From the NCBI GenBank assembly GCA_947455145.1, contig CANGME010000008.1, positions 94,777 through 158,776 on the forward strand: DNA of 64,000 bases, in the 5' to 3' direction. Below are positions 1 to 15,000 of this stretch, piece after piece (the first letter of the stretch is position 1; each line of letters opens with the position of its first letter). This stretch comes from Comamonadaceae bacterium (lineage in GTDB: Bacteria; Pseudomonadota; Gammaproteobacteria; Burkholderiales; Burkholderiaceae_C). A program made the translations under genes and the position numbers. Below the pieces are notes generated by a model. That model saw nothing but the letters and a program-made list of their open reading frames with translations. It did not search any database and was not told the origin of the DNA.

Positions 1-3000
1 CTATAAACCCGTGAGAGTGATTCAAAGTTTTTTTGGGGCGTGGTGTCCCTAAGGATTAGCTGTTTAACGGCTCGAGTTTCACAATCACCAATGACAAGTT
101 GTCTCCGCCGCCGTGAGCGCGCTCCCTTGCCTTTTCAATGATGAACTGAGAGGCTTCTCGTGCTGGAAGCGCCGAGAGGATGGAACCCAACTCGTCGTTG
201 TCGAAATAGTGCCAAACCCCATCGCTACAGGCCATGAGTGTGTCGCCTGCAGTCAATTGATTGATGACGTGTGTGGACATAGGAGGATCAGTCTCCGTGC
301 CCAGGCAGCCCATCAAGATATTGGATTGAGGATGAACTTGTGCCTCTTGTTCCGTGATCATGCCGCGGTCCACCAGCGACTGAACATAGGAATGATCCAT
401 GGTTCGCTTGACCAATTGGTCACCATGGAAGTGGAAGATGCGCGAATCACCGGCGTGAGTCCAATGGCAGTCACCTCTCGGGTTGATGAGAAATGCGGCT
501 ATTGTGCTGTGAGGTTCTTGTTCCGAGGAAATCGCCGTGAGTTTGATGACAATGTGTGATTCTTGAACCAGTTGCGTCAGTAGGTCGGTGGCGTCATCGG
601 TGACGGGTGAGTAGCGCTCAAACAATTGTTTGGCCGTCATCACAACTTGATCGGACGCTTTGCGTCCACCACTTCGACCGCCCATGCCGTCGGCTAGTAC
701 GGCAAGAACGCAGCCGTTGCTTCGCGGATGGCTGAGCAGTGTCAACTGATCTTGCTGGTAGTCCCGGTCACCTTTGTGAATGGCAGTAGATGCCGTGAGT
801 TTGTAACCTTTGCTCATTGGACGTGGTCTTGAGGCTGTGACACTCATGAAGTTTGAAGTGAAGGACGTATTATCGAACCATCGGATCGGTCAATGTGGCC
901 GATTTCACGGATATTTTGTGACTCAATTCTTGAAACTGATTGGCGAGTGTATAAAAAATCGCGAGCTTGCTCACAATGAGTACGATTAATTTATGAGCTT
1001 GCATGAAAAAGTGTTGGCAGCTTTTGCGCCTAATAGTGCACTCGCACTTTCTGTTGAGGGCTTCCGCAGTCGACTGGGTCAGACCGATATGGCCTTGGCC
1101 GTGGCCGATACCATTGCTCATGGTGGTGTCTTGGTGGTCGAAGCGGGAACTGGTGTGGGGAAAACCTTTTCTTACCTTTTACCGGCCTTGCTGAGTGGTG
1201 AGAGGGTGTTGGTGTCCACTGCAACCAAAACGTTGCAGGATCAATTGTTCGGACGAGATTTGCCCAGATTGGTTAACGCACTGGGCTTGTCCGTGCGTAC
1301 CGCCTTGTTGAAAGGGCGTGGCAGCTACCTTTGCTTGCATCGCATGGGGCGGGCACGACAAGAGGATGCGGCATTTGGCACGGCCAACACGCGGGCTTTG
1401 GCCCGCATTGAGATCTGGTCACAGGGGACTAAAACAGGCGATTTGGCTGAACTCCCTGGACTTGACGAACGCTCTCCCCTCATTCCGCTAGTGACCTCTA
1501 CGCGTGAAAATTGTCTGGGCGCTCAATGTCCGCAATTTCGCGCCTGCCATGTCAATAACGCACGTCGTGAAGCCTTGGCTGCAGATGTGGTGGTGGTCAA
1601 TCATCATTTGTTCTTTGCGGATTTGGCCGTTCGTGAGTCTGGCATGGCCGAGTTGTTGCCCTCGGTTCGCACCGTCATTTTTGATGAGGCTCATCAACTC
1701 AATGAAACTGGTGTCCAGTTTTTGGGGCTTTACTTGTCCACGGGACAAATCCTTGATTTCGGACGTGACATGTTGGCTTTTGGTCTGCAGCTAGCACGTG
1801 GCTTGGTGGATTGGACTCAACTGGTTTCAGATGTAGATCGCTCGGCAAGAGACTTGCGTTTGCACTTTGGCAAAGCTCATCCTGGAACCAAGCTGCGTTG
1901 GACGCAAGAGGTGCCTGAAAAAATCATCCCTGAGGACTGGCATGACGCTTTGGATGCGGTGAGACAAGCTTGCCAGCAGGCCGTGCAGGGCCTAAGCTTG
2001 GTGAGTGAAATGGCTCCGGACTTTGTTCGGCTGTTGGAGCGGGCTGAGAACTTGTTGACACTGATTGAATTTTTCTCTCGCCCTTGTGATCCTGCGGCCG
2101 TGCGATGGGTGGAGGTCGGCACGCAACTCAAACTGGTGGAGTCTCCTCTGGATATCGCCGATGCCGTTCGAAGTAAGTTGCTCAAGCAAGATGCAGCCGA
2201 TAGTTCGCAAAAATCTTGGGTGTTTACTTCGGCCACTTTGGGTGATGCATTGGGTATGCGCTGGTTCACTGAACCTTGCGGTCTTGAGCAGGCGCAAGTC
2301 TTACAAGTTAAAAGCCCGTTTAACTATGCCCAGCAGGCCAGTTTGTACGTGCCTTCAACACTGCCCAAACCCGCTGATCCTGCCCACAGTGAGCAGGTGG
2401 CCGCTTTAGTAGCTCGTTTGTCGCCTGTTATTGGTGGTCGAACGTTGGTGCTCACCACATCCTTGCGAGCCTTGCGCACTATCAGTGAGGCTTTGCAACT
2501 TCATTTGAGCACCACCAGCGGGATTGAAGTTTTGACGCAAGGACAAATGCCGAAATGGCAATTGATGGAGCGTTTTCGGCAGGGTCAGATAGATGGGCAA
2601 GCGGGATGTATTTTGGTGGCCTCGGCTTCCTTTTGGGAAGGCGTTGATATCCCTGGCGATGCGCTTCAAATGGTAGTTATTGACAAGCTGCCTTTTCCGC
2701 CCCCAAACGATCCGCTGGTGGAAGCCCGAGTCCGTCGCTTGGAGTTGGCGGGCCGCAGCCCTTTTAATGATTACTTTGTGCCCGAGGCTGCGGTTGCACT
2801 GAAGCAGGGAGCAGGACGCTTGATTCGACGTGAAACCGATCAAGGCGTATTATTGATCTGTGATACCCGATTGTTGACGATGGGTTACGGGCGACGACTA
2901 TTAGCCGCCTTGCCAACGATGAGAAAAGTTGAGACTGAAGCAGAGGTGGTTAAAACGCTGAAGGCTTTTACCACAGCTTCCACCATGGATTCGGTTTGGC

Positions 3001-6000
3001 TTTGAAGCCTTGCGTGATGTAGTCGCTGCTTGGGTAATTTTGAACCAACACTCGTTTCGCATCGTCGCGAAGCTGGGGCAAGTCTAACGCGTCATAGGAT
3101 TTCACGAGAATGAACAGAGCTTCCTCAAGGGCTGGCACATCTCGGAAATCAGATAAGGCACTTTGTGCTCTATTGATGGCTGCAACATAGGCGCCACGGC
3201 TGAAATAGTATTCGGCCACATAAATTTCATATTGAGCCAATGAATTAGTGATGTAGTTCATGCGCAGTTGTGCATCAGCCACGTATTTTGAGGCAGGGAA
3301 ACGGGTCACGAGTTGTTTGAATGCCTCGAACGATTCTTTGGCTGCCTTTTGATCCCGTTCGGCCAAATCTTGCCGGGTGATGGCAGAGAACAGTCCCAAG
3401 TCTTCGTTGAAATTGATTATGCCCTTTAAGTAGTAGGCGTAGTCTAGTACTGGGCTGGCAGGGTTTAGTTTGATGAAGCGGTCAAGGGTTGCCAGGCCTT
3501 GGGCTGGCTCCTGGGCCTTGTAGTGAGCGTAAGCCTTGTCAATTTGAGCTTGTTGAGCCAGTGGAGTGCCAGCGGCACGTCCCTCTAGCTTCTCCAGCAA
3601 AAGGATGCCTTTGTCGTATGCGCCTGAACTAATTACATCTTTGGCTTCAGTGTAAATATCGTTGGGACTCATATTTGCCGTTTTGTCGATAACGGGGGGT
3701 GCTGAGCATCCGCTCAACAGCACCGTGCCTGCCAGGGTCAGGCTACAGACAAACGATAATTGGGTTCGAAACATGAGAGGCGGCTTTCTTGAAAGATTCC
3801 GGTTTAATTATATCGACCACTTCTGTGGAGGAAGAGGTCGAAGACAGCTTAGATAGCGTAGGCGAAATTGAATGGCGCAAGTGGGTTGTGAGCGAAGCGC
3901 TGCATGGCTCTCGCCTGGATCGGGCGCTGGCCGAGCTCGTTCCCGAATTTTCCCGAAGCTACCTTCAGCAGTTGATTGAAAGTGGCGCAGTGCTTCAAGG
4001 CGAACGTCCACTCACCAAGCCCGCCATGAAGGTCAGGGCCGGGGATATTGGGCTTATCGAGCTGCGTCCGACACCGCAAAGCCAGGCGTTCAAGCCTGAA
4101 TCAATGGAATTGGAGTCGGTATTTGTGGATGAGCACCTGCGGGTGATCAACAAACCCGCGGGTCTGGTGGTGCATCCAGCACCTGGCAATTGGAGTGGTA
4201 CTTTGCTCAATGGCCTGTTGGCCCTTGACCCCAAAGCAATCAGTCTGCCGCGTGCCGGGATTGTTCATCGGTTGGACAAGGACACCAGCGGTTTGATGGT
4301 GATCGCAAGAACCCGGCAAGTGATGGATGCCTTGGTGCACTTGATTGCTGAACGCGAGGTGAGTCGCCAGTATGTCGCCCTGGCGCATCGACCTTGGGCG
4401 GGGCCCAAGGCGCGGGAGGTCGAAGAAGCTATAGGTCGCGATCCCAGAAATCGACTGCGAATGGCCGTTGTTAATCTCGAACATCAACACGGTAAAACCG
4501 CTAAAACTCGGTTTGAGCTGATCGAAAATGCTGACAAAGGCTGCTGGCTGCGCTGCATTTTGTTCACAGGGCGAACCCACCAAATTCGGGTTCACGCCGC
4601 GCACATAGGCCACCCCCTGGTGTCCGATGACGTTTACGGGGGAAGTGCCGCCGCTGCCATGTCGCGGCAAGCCTTGCACGCTGATAGGCTCGCATTCAAG
4701 CACCCTGTGACTGGCGAAGCGATGGCATTTAACGCTCCCTTGCCCGCTGATATGCGGCTGGCACTAGAAAACTGGGGGCTGGGCTACAATGGGAACAAAT
4801 GGGATTTGTAGTAATCCCCTAGCGGCACCGGTTTTTCGTCGGAGCGCCCCACAGAAGTGATAACCAGGGTCTATAGACCCCCACTTCGACTTGATCCACT
4901 TTGATTTTGCATCTGCGTGATGCTCTTTCCCGGACTCGAATGACAATGAATACGGCGGATGCCAAGCGCATACTAGAGACGGCCTTGATTTGTTCCCAGC
5001 AGGCGCTGCAACTACGTGACATGCGCGCGTTATTCAATGACGCATTGGGGGTGGATACGATCAAACTACTGCTGCAGGAGTTGCAGCAAGACTGGGCTCA
5101 GCGTGGTGTTGAATTAGTGGGCGTTGCAACGGGCTGGCGCTTTCAAAGCAGACCCGAGATGCGCGAGTATCTGGATCGCCTGCACCCTGAAAAGCCTCCG
5201 CGCTACACACGTGCCACGCTTGAAACATTAGCGATCATTGCGTACCGCCAGCCAGTCACGCGGGGTGATATGGAGGACATTCGCGGGGTCACGATCAATT
5301 CACTGCTGCTTAAACAGTTGGAAGATCGAGGCTGGGTTGAGGTGATAGGCCACCGAGAGGCCGCAGGTCGGCCCGCGTTGTACGCGACGACGAAACATTT
5401 TTTAGACGATCTGGGATTGGCGTCCCTAGATCAATTGCCTTTGATGGACGCTGCGCTGGCACGAGCAGAGCTGCAGGATGTGCTCGATGTGGAGCTTCAG
5501 CCTGATTCAAATACCGAAGCTGAGCCCCAAGCGACCCTGCTGCTGGACGAACATGTGGCCAGCGATGAACCCTTTGTCTTGAGCGGAACCGAACCATGAC
5601 CGATAACAACACGATAGTCACCGAAGCCTCGGAATCCCCATTGCCCGACCGCATCGATGCGCAGCCGTCTATCGGCTTGGTTGGGCAGCGGTTTGTGGAT
5701 GTGGTGTCAGGCGTATTTGATGCTGATGAAGATGCCACAGAGGATGCTTTGCCTTTCAAGCGAATTCTGACACCACAGATCGAAACCCCCAAGCTTCATA
5801 AAGTCTTGGCTCAGGCGGGCATGGGCTCCCGTCTAGAGATGGAGCAGCTGATCTTGGAGGGGCGAATTTCAGTTAACAGTGAACCTGCGCACATCGGGCA
5901 GCGCATCCAGTTCGGTGATCAAATCAAGGTCAATGGTAAGCCGATTCGATTCCGCATTGACCCACCCCCTGCGCGCGTCATTGCGTACCACAAGCCAGCG

Positions 6001-9000
6001 GGCGAGGTGGTCACGCATGATGATCCGCAAAATCGCCCGACTGTTTTTCGCAAGTTGCCAAAACTAACACAAGGCAAATGGCAATCCGTGGGGCGTCTTG
6101 ACTTGAATACCGAAGGTCTGTTGCTGTTCACCAACTCAGGTGAGTTGGCCAACAAGCTGATGCACCCTCGTTTTGGCCTGGAGCGTGAGTACGCGGTGCG
6201 CGTCCTTGGTGCCCTGAATAAAGAAGAAAAGCAGCGCTTGCTCGATGGCGTCAATCTTGACGACGGTATGGCCCAATTTGGCTCCATTGAAGACGGCGGC
6301 GGAGAAGGCTCTAACTGCTGGTACCGCGTGACCATTTCTGAGGGGCGTAACCGTGAGGTGCGCCGCATGATGGAGGCAGTGGGCCATGCCGTTAGCCGCT
6401 TGATCCGAATTCGCTACGGTGCAATGGTTTTGCCGCGCGGTCTCAAGCGCGCTGGTTGGATGGAGCTTGATGAAGCCGACATCCGATCTTTGGTCCAAGC
6501 CGTTGCTAAACACGGTGGTGAGCAAGAGCATGGCGAAGGCATGGATCGTTCGCGCGAAGGTGGCGGACGGGGAGGTCAAGCTAAGCCAGGTGCTGGCAAT
6601 CGCCCACGCAATGGTGGCCCACGAGGGGCAGGCCCGCGCCGCTCCGGTACGGGCGCGCGCTATCAGCCCCCCGGTCGCAATGACCGAGGCGTGCCAGGCG
6701 CATCGCGCAAAGAGGGTGGGAATCGACAGGCTGCCGATGCCCAGCCCGACCCAATGAAAACTTCATTTGGCTACATTGGGGCGGATAGTTTCACGCGCCA
6801 GCGCCAGGCGCAAAACCGCAGTGGCGGTGGTGGCTCGCCAACGGGTGGCTCACGACGTAACGGGCGGGGGCGGTAGGTTAAAATAATAGGCTTTGCCCAT
6901 GGCCTTGAAACCGCTTTGGGTGGAAACCGAAATTCAACAACTCAGGAAATTTAAATGTCAATCGAACGCACTCTCTCCATCATCAAGCCAGACGCCGTTG
7001 CTAAAAATGTCATCGGTCAAATTTACGCGCGCTTTGAAGCCGCTGGTCTGAAGGTGGTGGCCGCCAAGTTGGCTTATTTGTCACGCCGTGAGGCAGAGGC
7101 TTTCTACGCTGTGCACAAAGAGCGTCCTTTCTTCAAGGATCTGGTTGAGTTCATGATTTCTGGCCCGGTGATGATCCAGGCGCTCGAAGGTGAAGGCGCG
7201 ATTCTGAAGAACCGTGACCTGATGGGCGCAACTGACCCCAAGAAGGCCGCTGCAGGCACTATTCGTGCTGACTTTGCAGACAGTATTGATGCAAATGCCG
7301 TGCACGGCTCTGATGCCGCTGAAACTGCTGCTGTGGAGATTGCCTTCTTTTTCCCTGGCATGAACGTTTATTCGCGTTAATTCATGACTTCCGCACCCCA
7401 CTGCGTTACACGTTCACCTAGGCATATAGGTGGCGGACGTTGGGGGTGGGTGGTTGCCCTAGCGACCCCATGACGGCCAATCTACTTGAGTTTGATCTTG
7501 AGGGTTTGGCCCTTTTTTGTGAAGGGCTAGGGGAAAAGCGTTTTCGAGCGACGCAGCTGTTTCGCTGGATTCATCAAAAGGGTGCCTCCAGTTTCGGTGA
7601 AATGACCGATCTGGCCAAATCCCTGCGTGAAAAACTCCTCGTCTCGGCCCATGTCAAAGGCTTGGATGTTATCTCCCAGCACGTGTCATCTGACGGCACC
7701 ATCAAATGGTTGTTCGACGTGGGTGGCGGCGATGCGGTGGAGGCGGTATTTATTCCTGAAGACAACCGTGGCACCCTGTGCATTTCTTCGCAAGCAGGCT
7801 GTGCAGTAGGCTGTCGTTTTTGTTCCACCGGCCATCAAGGATTCAGTCGCAACCTGACAACTGGCGAAATTGTGGCCCAGTTGTGGTTTGCCGAGCATTT
7901 TTTGCGTCGTCATTTGGGGCGTGAAGAGCGCATCATCAGCAATGTGGTGATGATGGGCATGGGCGAGCCGCTGCAAAATTACAGTGAACTCCTTCCCGCT
8001 TTGAAGGTGATGCTGGACGACCATGCGTACGGGTTGTCTCGCCGACGTTTAACCGTGTCCACCTCAGGGGTTGTGCCCATGATGGATCGTTTGGCGCTGG
8101 ACTGCCCGGTGGCTTTGGCCGTATCACTGCACGCACCGAACGATGAGTTGCGAAGCCATTTGGTGCCCTTGAACAAAAAGTATCCGATTGAGGAGCTTTT
8201 GGCGGCGTGCAATCGCTATCTCCAGCATGCGCCCCGCGACTTCATTACCTTTGAGTACTGCATGCTGGACAAGGTCAACGACCAGCCGGAGCATGCGCGA
8301 CAACTGGTCGAGTTGGTGCGTAAGTATTCAACCGGCGGCGTGTGGTGCAAATTCAACCTGATTCCGTTCAACCCCTTCCCGGCGTCAGGTTTATTGCGTT
8401 CGGCACAAAATCAAGTCGTGGCCTTCGCCAAAATCCTCATGGATGCTGGTATCGTGACCACGATCCGTAAAACACGGGGTGACGACATCGATGCGGCGTG
8501 CGGTCAATTGGCAGGAGACGTCAAAGATCGAACCCGAGTCGGCGAGCGCATGGCTCAGCAACGCACTGTGATGCTCAAGCCTGTCAAGTCATTTGAGAAA
8601 AATCACGAGGAGATTTGACGCATGAGAATGATCGCTTCGCAACTTACACGGCCTTCTTTGTATGCAGCTCTATTTTTTCTGGCTTTGCTTGGGTTGACCG
8701 CTTGTGCCTCAGGCGGTGGCGGATATGAAGCTTCATCCAGCATTGAGCCGGTAACGGACTCTGACGAGCCCGAAGCGCGAAAACGGGCCAAAATCAGGAT
8801 GCAATTGGCTGTTGGTTACTTTGAGCAAGGCCAAACAACGATTGCTCTGGATGAGATCAAACAGGCCTTGGTGACGGATCCTGGCTTTGCTGATGCCTTC
8901 AACTTGAGGGGGCTCATCTACATGCGCCTCAACGACATGCGCTTGGCAGATGATAGTTTCCGTCGTGCGATGTCGCTTAATCCTAACGATGCCAACGTGC

Positions 9001-12000
9001 TTCACAATTATGGTTGGATGCTGTGTCAGCAAAGTCGCTATACCGAGTCGGTTCAAGCATTTTCACGGGCTATTGCTAATCCGACCTATGGTGGACGTGC
9101 CAAGACCTGGATGACCCAGGGCTTGTGTCAGGTCAGAGCGGGGCAATCGGTAGAGGCTGAGCATAGTTTGGCCAAGTCGTATGAGCTGGATGCCGGTAAT
9201 CCGATAACGGGTTACAACTTGACCCTGTTGCTCTTTCAGCGCGGTGATTTGAGTCGCGCGCAGTTTTATATTCGACGCCTCAACAATAGTGAATTGGCCA
9301 ACGTTGAGTCCTTATGGCTGGGTATCAAAGTGGAGCAACGGCTGGGCAATGCAGAGGCCGTGGAGCAACTGGCGGGGCAACTTCGCAAGCGCTATCCGAA
9401 TTCGCGGGAGCTCTCGTCATTTGAGCGGAGTGCTTTTAATGAGTGAACTTGACCGTAGCCATGATGATTCAAGCAAAGATAATGCGGTGGGCAACGAAAC
9501 TATGGACGCAACTGCGGGTGCTTTGATCAAAGCTGCACGTGAACGTTGTGGCCTTCACATTGCCGCACTGGCAGTCTCATTAAAAGTGCCAGTCAAACGG
9601 CTTGAGGCTTTGGAGGCGGATCAATGGGAGAGTTTTCCCGATGCTGTATTTGTCCGTGCCTTGGCTTCTAGCGTCTGCCGTAGCTTGAAAATTGACCCGA
9701 CATCCGTGCTTGCGCTTCTGCCCAAAGCCGTGGCGCAAAGCCCATTGATTGGCTCAAAGGGAATCAATGCGCCCTTGGTAACACTAGGAGTGGCGTCGAG
9801 CAGTTCTGCGTTGGATCAGCTGTCAAAACCTGTCGTCCTGGCTGGATTATCCTTGCTGGTCAGTGCATTGGTCTTGATTTTTTTCCCCGATATAAGTCGA
9901 ATCGAAGAGGTGGTCTCAAACTCTACGCAGGCCGTGTTCCCGCCAGCACCCACAGCAGATTCAGTCTCCGCGCCTTCAGCAGATCCGATCGTTGAAAAAA
10001 CGAGTGCTAATGAACCGGTGCTGCCTACTGCTTTGCCGACAAGCGCAGCCGCCTTGGTCGCGACCAATGTTACGGGCACGACTACTTCGAGTGCCGCGAA
10101 TTCTAAGCCTGCCAGTCCCGGTGTTGAGTTGCTCAAGCCTACTCCATCACCTGTTGAGCTCGCCAATGCTGGCGTGTTGATTGTCAAATCAAGAGGCCCT
10201 TCTTGGGTCGAAGTAACTGATGCGCAAGGCGTGGTTCAACTCCGAAGAATTTTGGAGTCGGGTGAGCGTGTTGACGTGACTGGTGCTTTGCCATTTGCGG
10301 TTGTAGTGGGCCGTGCGGATGTGATTGAAATTCAGTTGCGCGGCAAACCCTTCGATCTGCAAGCCGTCACCAAATCCAATGTAGCCCGATTTGAGGTGAA
10401 ATAGTGAGCATGTCTTTACCGATTGATGTGGCCTATCCGAAACCGCGCTTGACCCAGCAGTCGCGCGTCAGTTGGGGGAGCAATGTGGTGACCGTCGGTG
10501 GCGACGCGCCGGTGCGTGTGCAGTCCATGACCAACACCGACACGGTGGATGTCATTGGCACGGCCATCCAGGTCAAAGAGTTGGCCTTGGCGGGCTCAGA
10601 AATGGTTCGCATCACGGTCAATACGCCTGAAGCCGCGCAGGCCGTTCCGCACATTCGCGAGCAGCTTGACCGCATGGGCATTGATGTGCCGTTGATTGGT
10701 GACTTCCACTACAACGGTCATACCCTTTTGAGCCAATACCCCGCCTGTGCCGAAACCTTGTCCAAATACCGTATCAACCCCGGCAATGTGGGTAAGGGCG
10801 ACAAGCGTGACCGCCAGTTCGGGCAAATGATTGAAGCTGCCATGCGCTGGAACAAGCCGGTTCGCATTGGCGTGAACTGGGGTAGTTTGGATCAGGACTT
10901 GTTGGCCAGCTTGATGGACGAGAACAGTCGCCGTGCCGTGCCTTGGGATGCCAAGCCCGTGATGTACGAGGCATTGATCACGTCTGCCCTTGATTCCGCC
11001 CGACGGGCCGAAGCCATGGGCATGGCGGGCCATCAAATCATGCTGTCCTGCAAGGTCAGCGGCGTGCAAGATTTGATTTCGGTGTACCGCGAGTTGGCCA
11101 AGCGTTGCGATTACCCGCTGCACTTGGGCCTGACTGAGGCGGGCATGGGCGGCAAGGGTACAGTCACCTCCGCCGCAGCCTTGGCGATTCTCTTGCAAGA
11201 GGGTATTGGCAACACCATTCGTGTTTCGCTGACGCCCCAGCCGGGTGAATCACGCACGCAAGAAGTGGTGATTGCTTCAGAAATTTTGCAGGCCTTGGGA
11301 CTGAGAACCTTTGTGCCCAGCGTGACGGCTTGCCCGGGTTGCGGTCGCACCACCAGCACGACGTTTCAAGAGTTGACGCAACAAATTGACGACTTTCTCA
11401 GAGACAAAATGCCGGTCTGGCGCAAGCAGTACCCGGGGGTTGAAACGCTTCGGGTGGCGGTGATGGGCTGCATTGTCAACGGCCCCGGGGAGAGCAAGCA
11501 TGCCGACATCGGTATCAGTTTGCCCGGAACCGGCGAAGCCCCTGCGGCCCCCGTCTTCATTGACGGTGAAAAGCGCATGACCTTGCGTGGCGAATCCATT
11601 GCACAAGACTTCCAGCAAGTGGTTGAAAACTACATTGAAAAACGTTTCGGCACCAACACGGTTTCTGAAACGGTCTAACCGTACACATGACAGAGAAAAC
11701 AAGCGCCACCAGGGCGAATAAGCTGGTTGCCGTCAAAGGCATGAATGACATTTTGCCGCCCGAGTCGGCCCGCTGGGAGTGGCTGGAAGCGCAGGTGCGC
11801 ACACTTATGGCGCGCTATGCCTATGCCAATATCCGCACGCCCATTGTGGAGCCCACACCTTTGTTCGTGCGCAGTTTGGGTGAAGTGACTGATATTGTTG
11901 AGAAGGAGATGTATTCCTTTGAAGACCGTCTGAATGGCGAGCCTTTGACGCTGCGGCCTGAAAACACGGCAGGCGTGGTGCGCGCCGTGGTGGAGCACTC

Positions 12001-15000
12001 CATGCTGTACGAAGGTGGCAAGCGCCTGTACTACATGGGCCCCATGTTCAGGCACGAGCGGCCACAGCGGGGGCGCTACCGGCAGTTTCACCAGATCGGT
12101 GCAGAGGCTCTGGGCTTTGCGGGTGCTGAAGTCGATGCAGAGTTGATTCTCCTGGCCGATGCCCTGTGGAAGTTGCTCGGTCTCCAGGACGTGCGTCTGG
12201 AGTTGAACAGCTTGGGTCAGCCTGATGAGCGAAAGCTGCACCGTGCGGCCCTCATCACCTATTTTGAGCAGCACGTCGATCAGTTGGATGAAGATTCACG
12301 CCGGCGTTTGCACCTCAATCCCCTGCGCATTTTGGACACTAAAAATCCAGCGATGCAGGCCTTGGTAGAGGCTGCTCCCAAGCTCATTGAGTTTCAAGGC
12401 GAGGCCTCTTTAGGACACTTCAACCGGGTGCGCGCCATTCTGGATGCGAATGGCGTGGCTTATAGCTTGAACCCGCGCTTGGTGCGCGGCATGGACTACT
12501 ACAACCTGACGGTGTTTGAGTTCATCACGACACGGCTCGGCTCGCAAGGCACGATTTGTGGCGGCGGTCGATTTGACTACCTTATTGAGCAAATCGGCGG
12601 CAAACCCGCACCCGCCGTGGGCTGGGCGCTGGGTGTAGAGCGGGTGCTGGAGTTGCTCAAGGAGCAAAACTCGGATGTCACGCCGCCTGCGCTGGATGCG
12701 TATGCGGTTGTGCCCGAGTTGGACGCCTTGCCTGTGGCCATGAAGTGTTTGCAAGAACTGCGCGCCGCAGGGCTGCGTGTTCAGATGCACGCCGGCACGG
12801 GGGACGGGATGGGCAGCATGAAGTCCCAGTTCAAACGGGCAGATGCCAGCGGGGCACGGTATGCCCTGATTTTTGGTGCGGATGAGCTGAGTCAAAATTT
12901 GGTCACCATGAAATCACTTCGAGACGGCTCAGGCAAGCAGACGACCCAGTCACTGCTCGTCGTGTCCGACTGGGCGGGCCACTTACAATCACAGGCCTGA
13001 AAGCCTGGCAGGACAAACCCTGGCGCAGTAAAGCGTCGTCCTCAATCAACTAGAAACTCTTATGGCCAATCAACTCGATCTCGAAGAACAAGAACAGCTG
13101 GATCAACTCAAGCATTTTTGGGGACAGTATGGCAACCTGATCACCTGGGTGTTGATCGCCGTGTTGTCCACTTTTGCCGCATGGAACGCTTACCAGTACT
13201 GGCAGCGTAGTCAAGCCACACAAGCCGCAGCACTTTTCGATGAGTTGGAGCGTGTGGTCAAGGGCAACGACACGGCCAAACTGGACCGTGTTTTAGGTGA
13301 CATGAAGGACAAGTTCGCCTCTACTACCTACGCGCAGCAAGCGGCATTGTTAGCCGCCAAAGTGTATTTTGAAACGGGCAAATCGGAAGAAGCGAAATCG
13401 ACTTTGTTGTGGGTGGCTGACAAATCTTCTGACACCGGCTATCAGGCGATTGCTCGTTTGCGTTTGGCGGGCATTCTGCTGGAATCCAAGGCCTATGACG
13501 AGGCACTCAAGCAGCTCTCGAACACTTTTCCCAGTGACTTTGCTGCCTTGGTGGCAGACCGTCGCGGTGATGTTTACCTGGCTCAAGGTAAAAAAAGTGA
13601 GGCCGGTGCTGAATTTTTAAAGGCCTACCAAAGTTTGGATGAGGGTGCTGAATACCGCCGTTTGGTTGAAGTGAAGATGGCTTCCTTGGGACTCAGTGTG
13701 CCTCTGTCTAAAGCCGAGATTGTGGGAGAGAAAAAGTGAGCTCAGCATTTCTGGCTTGCGCCCAATACTTAAGGTGTGGACTCTCACTGTGCGTGCTAAG
13801 TGCATTAGTTGCTTGCTCCGGGACGCCTCAAAAGCATAAGCCAATGGCGCTTTCGCCTAACGCGGGGCTCATCAATGTCAAGCAAGTTTGGGCGACCAAA
13901 GTCGGCGAGGTGACTTTTCCGCTGAATGCACAAGTTAGTGAACAGCGCATTGCCGTAGCCAATACGGCAGGTGTCGTTATGGTTCTGGATGCCGGTACAG
14001 GCTCTGAAGTTTGGCGTGCTGAGGTGGGTGCTTCTTTGGCAGCAGCCGTGGGTTACGACGGGCAAGTGGCCGCAGTTGTCACACGGAACAATGTCTTGGT
14101 CGCACTGGAGTCGGGTCGCGAATTGTGGCGTCAGCAGTTGACGGCACAAAGCTATACAGCGCCGTTGGTGGCGGGTGGGCGTGTGTTTGTGCTGGCTGCG
14201 GATCGCTCGGTCAGTGCCTATGACGGGCAATCAGGGCGGCGTTTGTGGAGCCAGCAGCGCCCCGGCGAAGCTTTGGTGCTGCGCCAACCCGGTGTGTTGT
14301 TGGCCGTGGGGGATACCTTGGTCACTGGATTGTCGGGCAAGCTCTTGGGGATGAATCCTCTAAATGGCAGCATTCGCTGGGAGGCACCCATTGCTTCGCC
14401 CCGGGGTACCAATGACGTGGAGCGATTGGTCGATTTGGTGGGACCTGCCCATCGTCAAGGCAATGTCGTTTGTGCCCGGGCTTTCCAAGCCGCAGTGGGC
14501 TGCGCCGATGCCAGTCGCGGCCTTTTGCTGTGGAGCAAGCCCGGCTCGGGATCTGTGGGTCTGACGGGTGATGATCAATGGGTCTACGGTGTTGAAGCTG
14601 ACAGTAGCGTGATCGCTTGGCGTCGCACCGATGGAGAGCGTGCTTGGTCTTTGGAGCAACTTCGCTACCGCGATTTGAGCGCACCTGTGGTCGTAGGTCA
14701 GTCGGTGGTGGTTGGCGATGGCGCAGGACTCCTGCACTTTTTATCTCGTGACAATGGGGCACTTCAGACACGTGTGAGCACCGATGGTTCAGCCATCGTG
14801 GCTGCACCGGTTTGGACGGGTAACACCGTGGTGGTGGTCACACGCAATGGCAATATCTTTGGTTTTAGGCCTGAGTAAATTTAGTTTTTAGGCTTAATCG
14901 AATGAAACCTGTCCTGGCCTTGGTTGGTCGCCCGAATGTGGGCAAATCCACGCTGTTTAACCGACTCACCAAAACACGCGATGCCATCGTGGCGGACTTC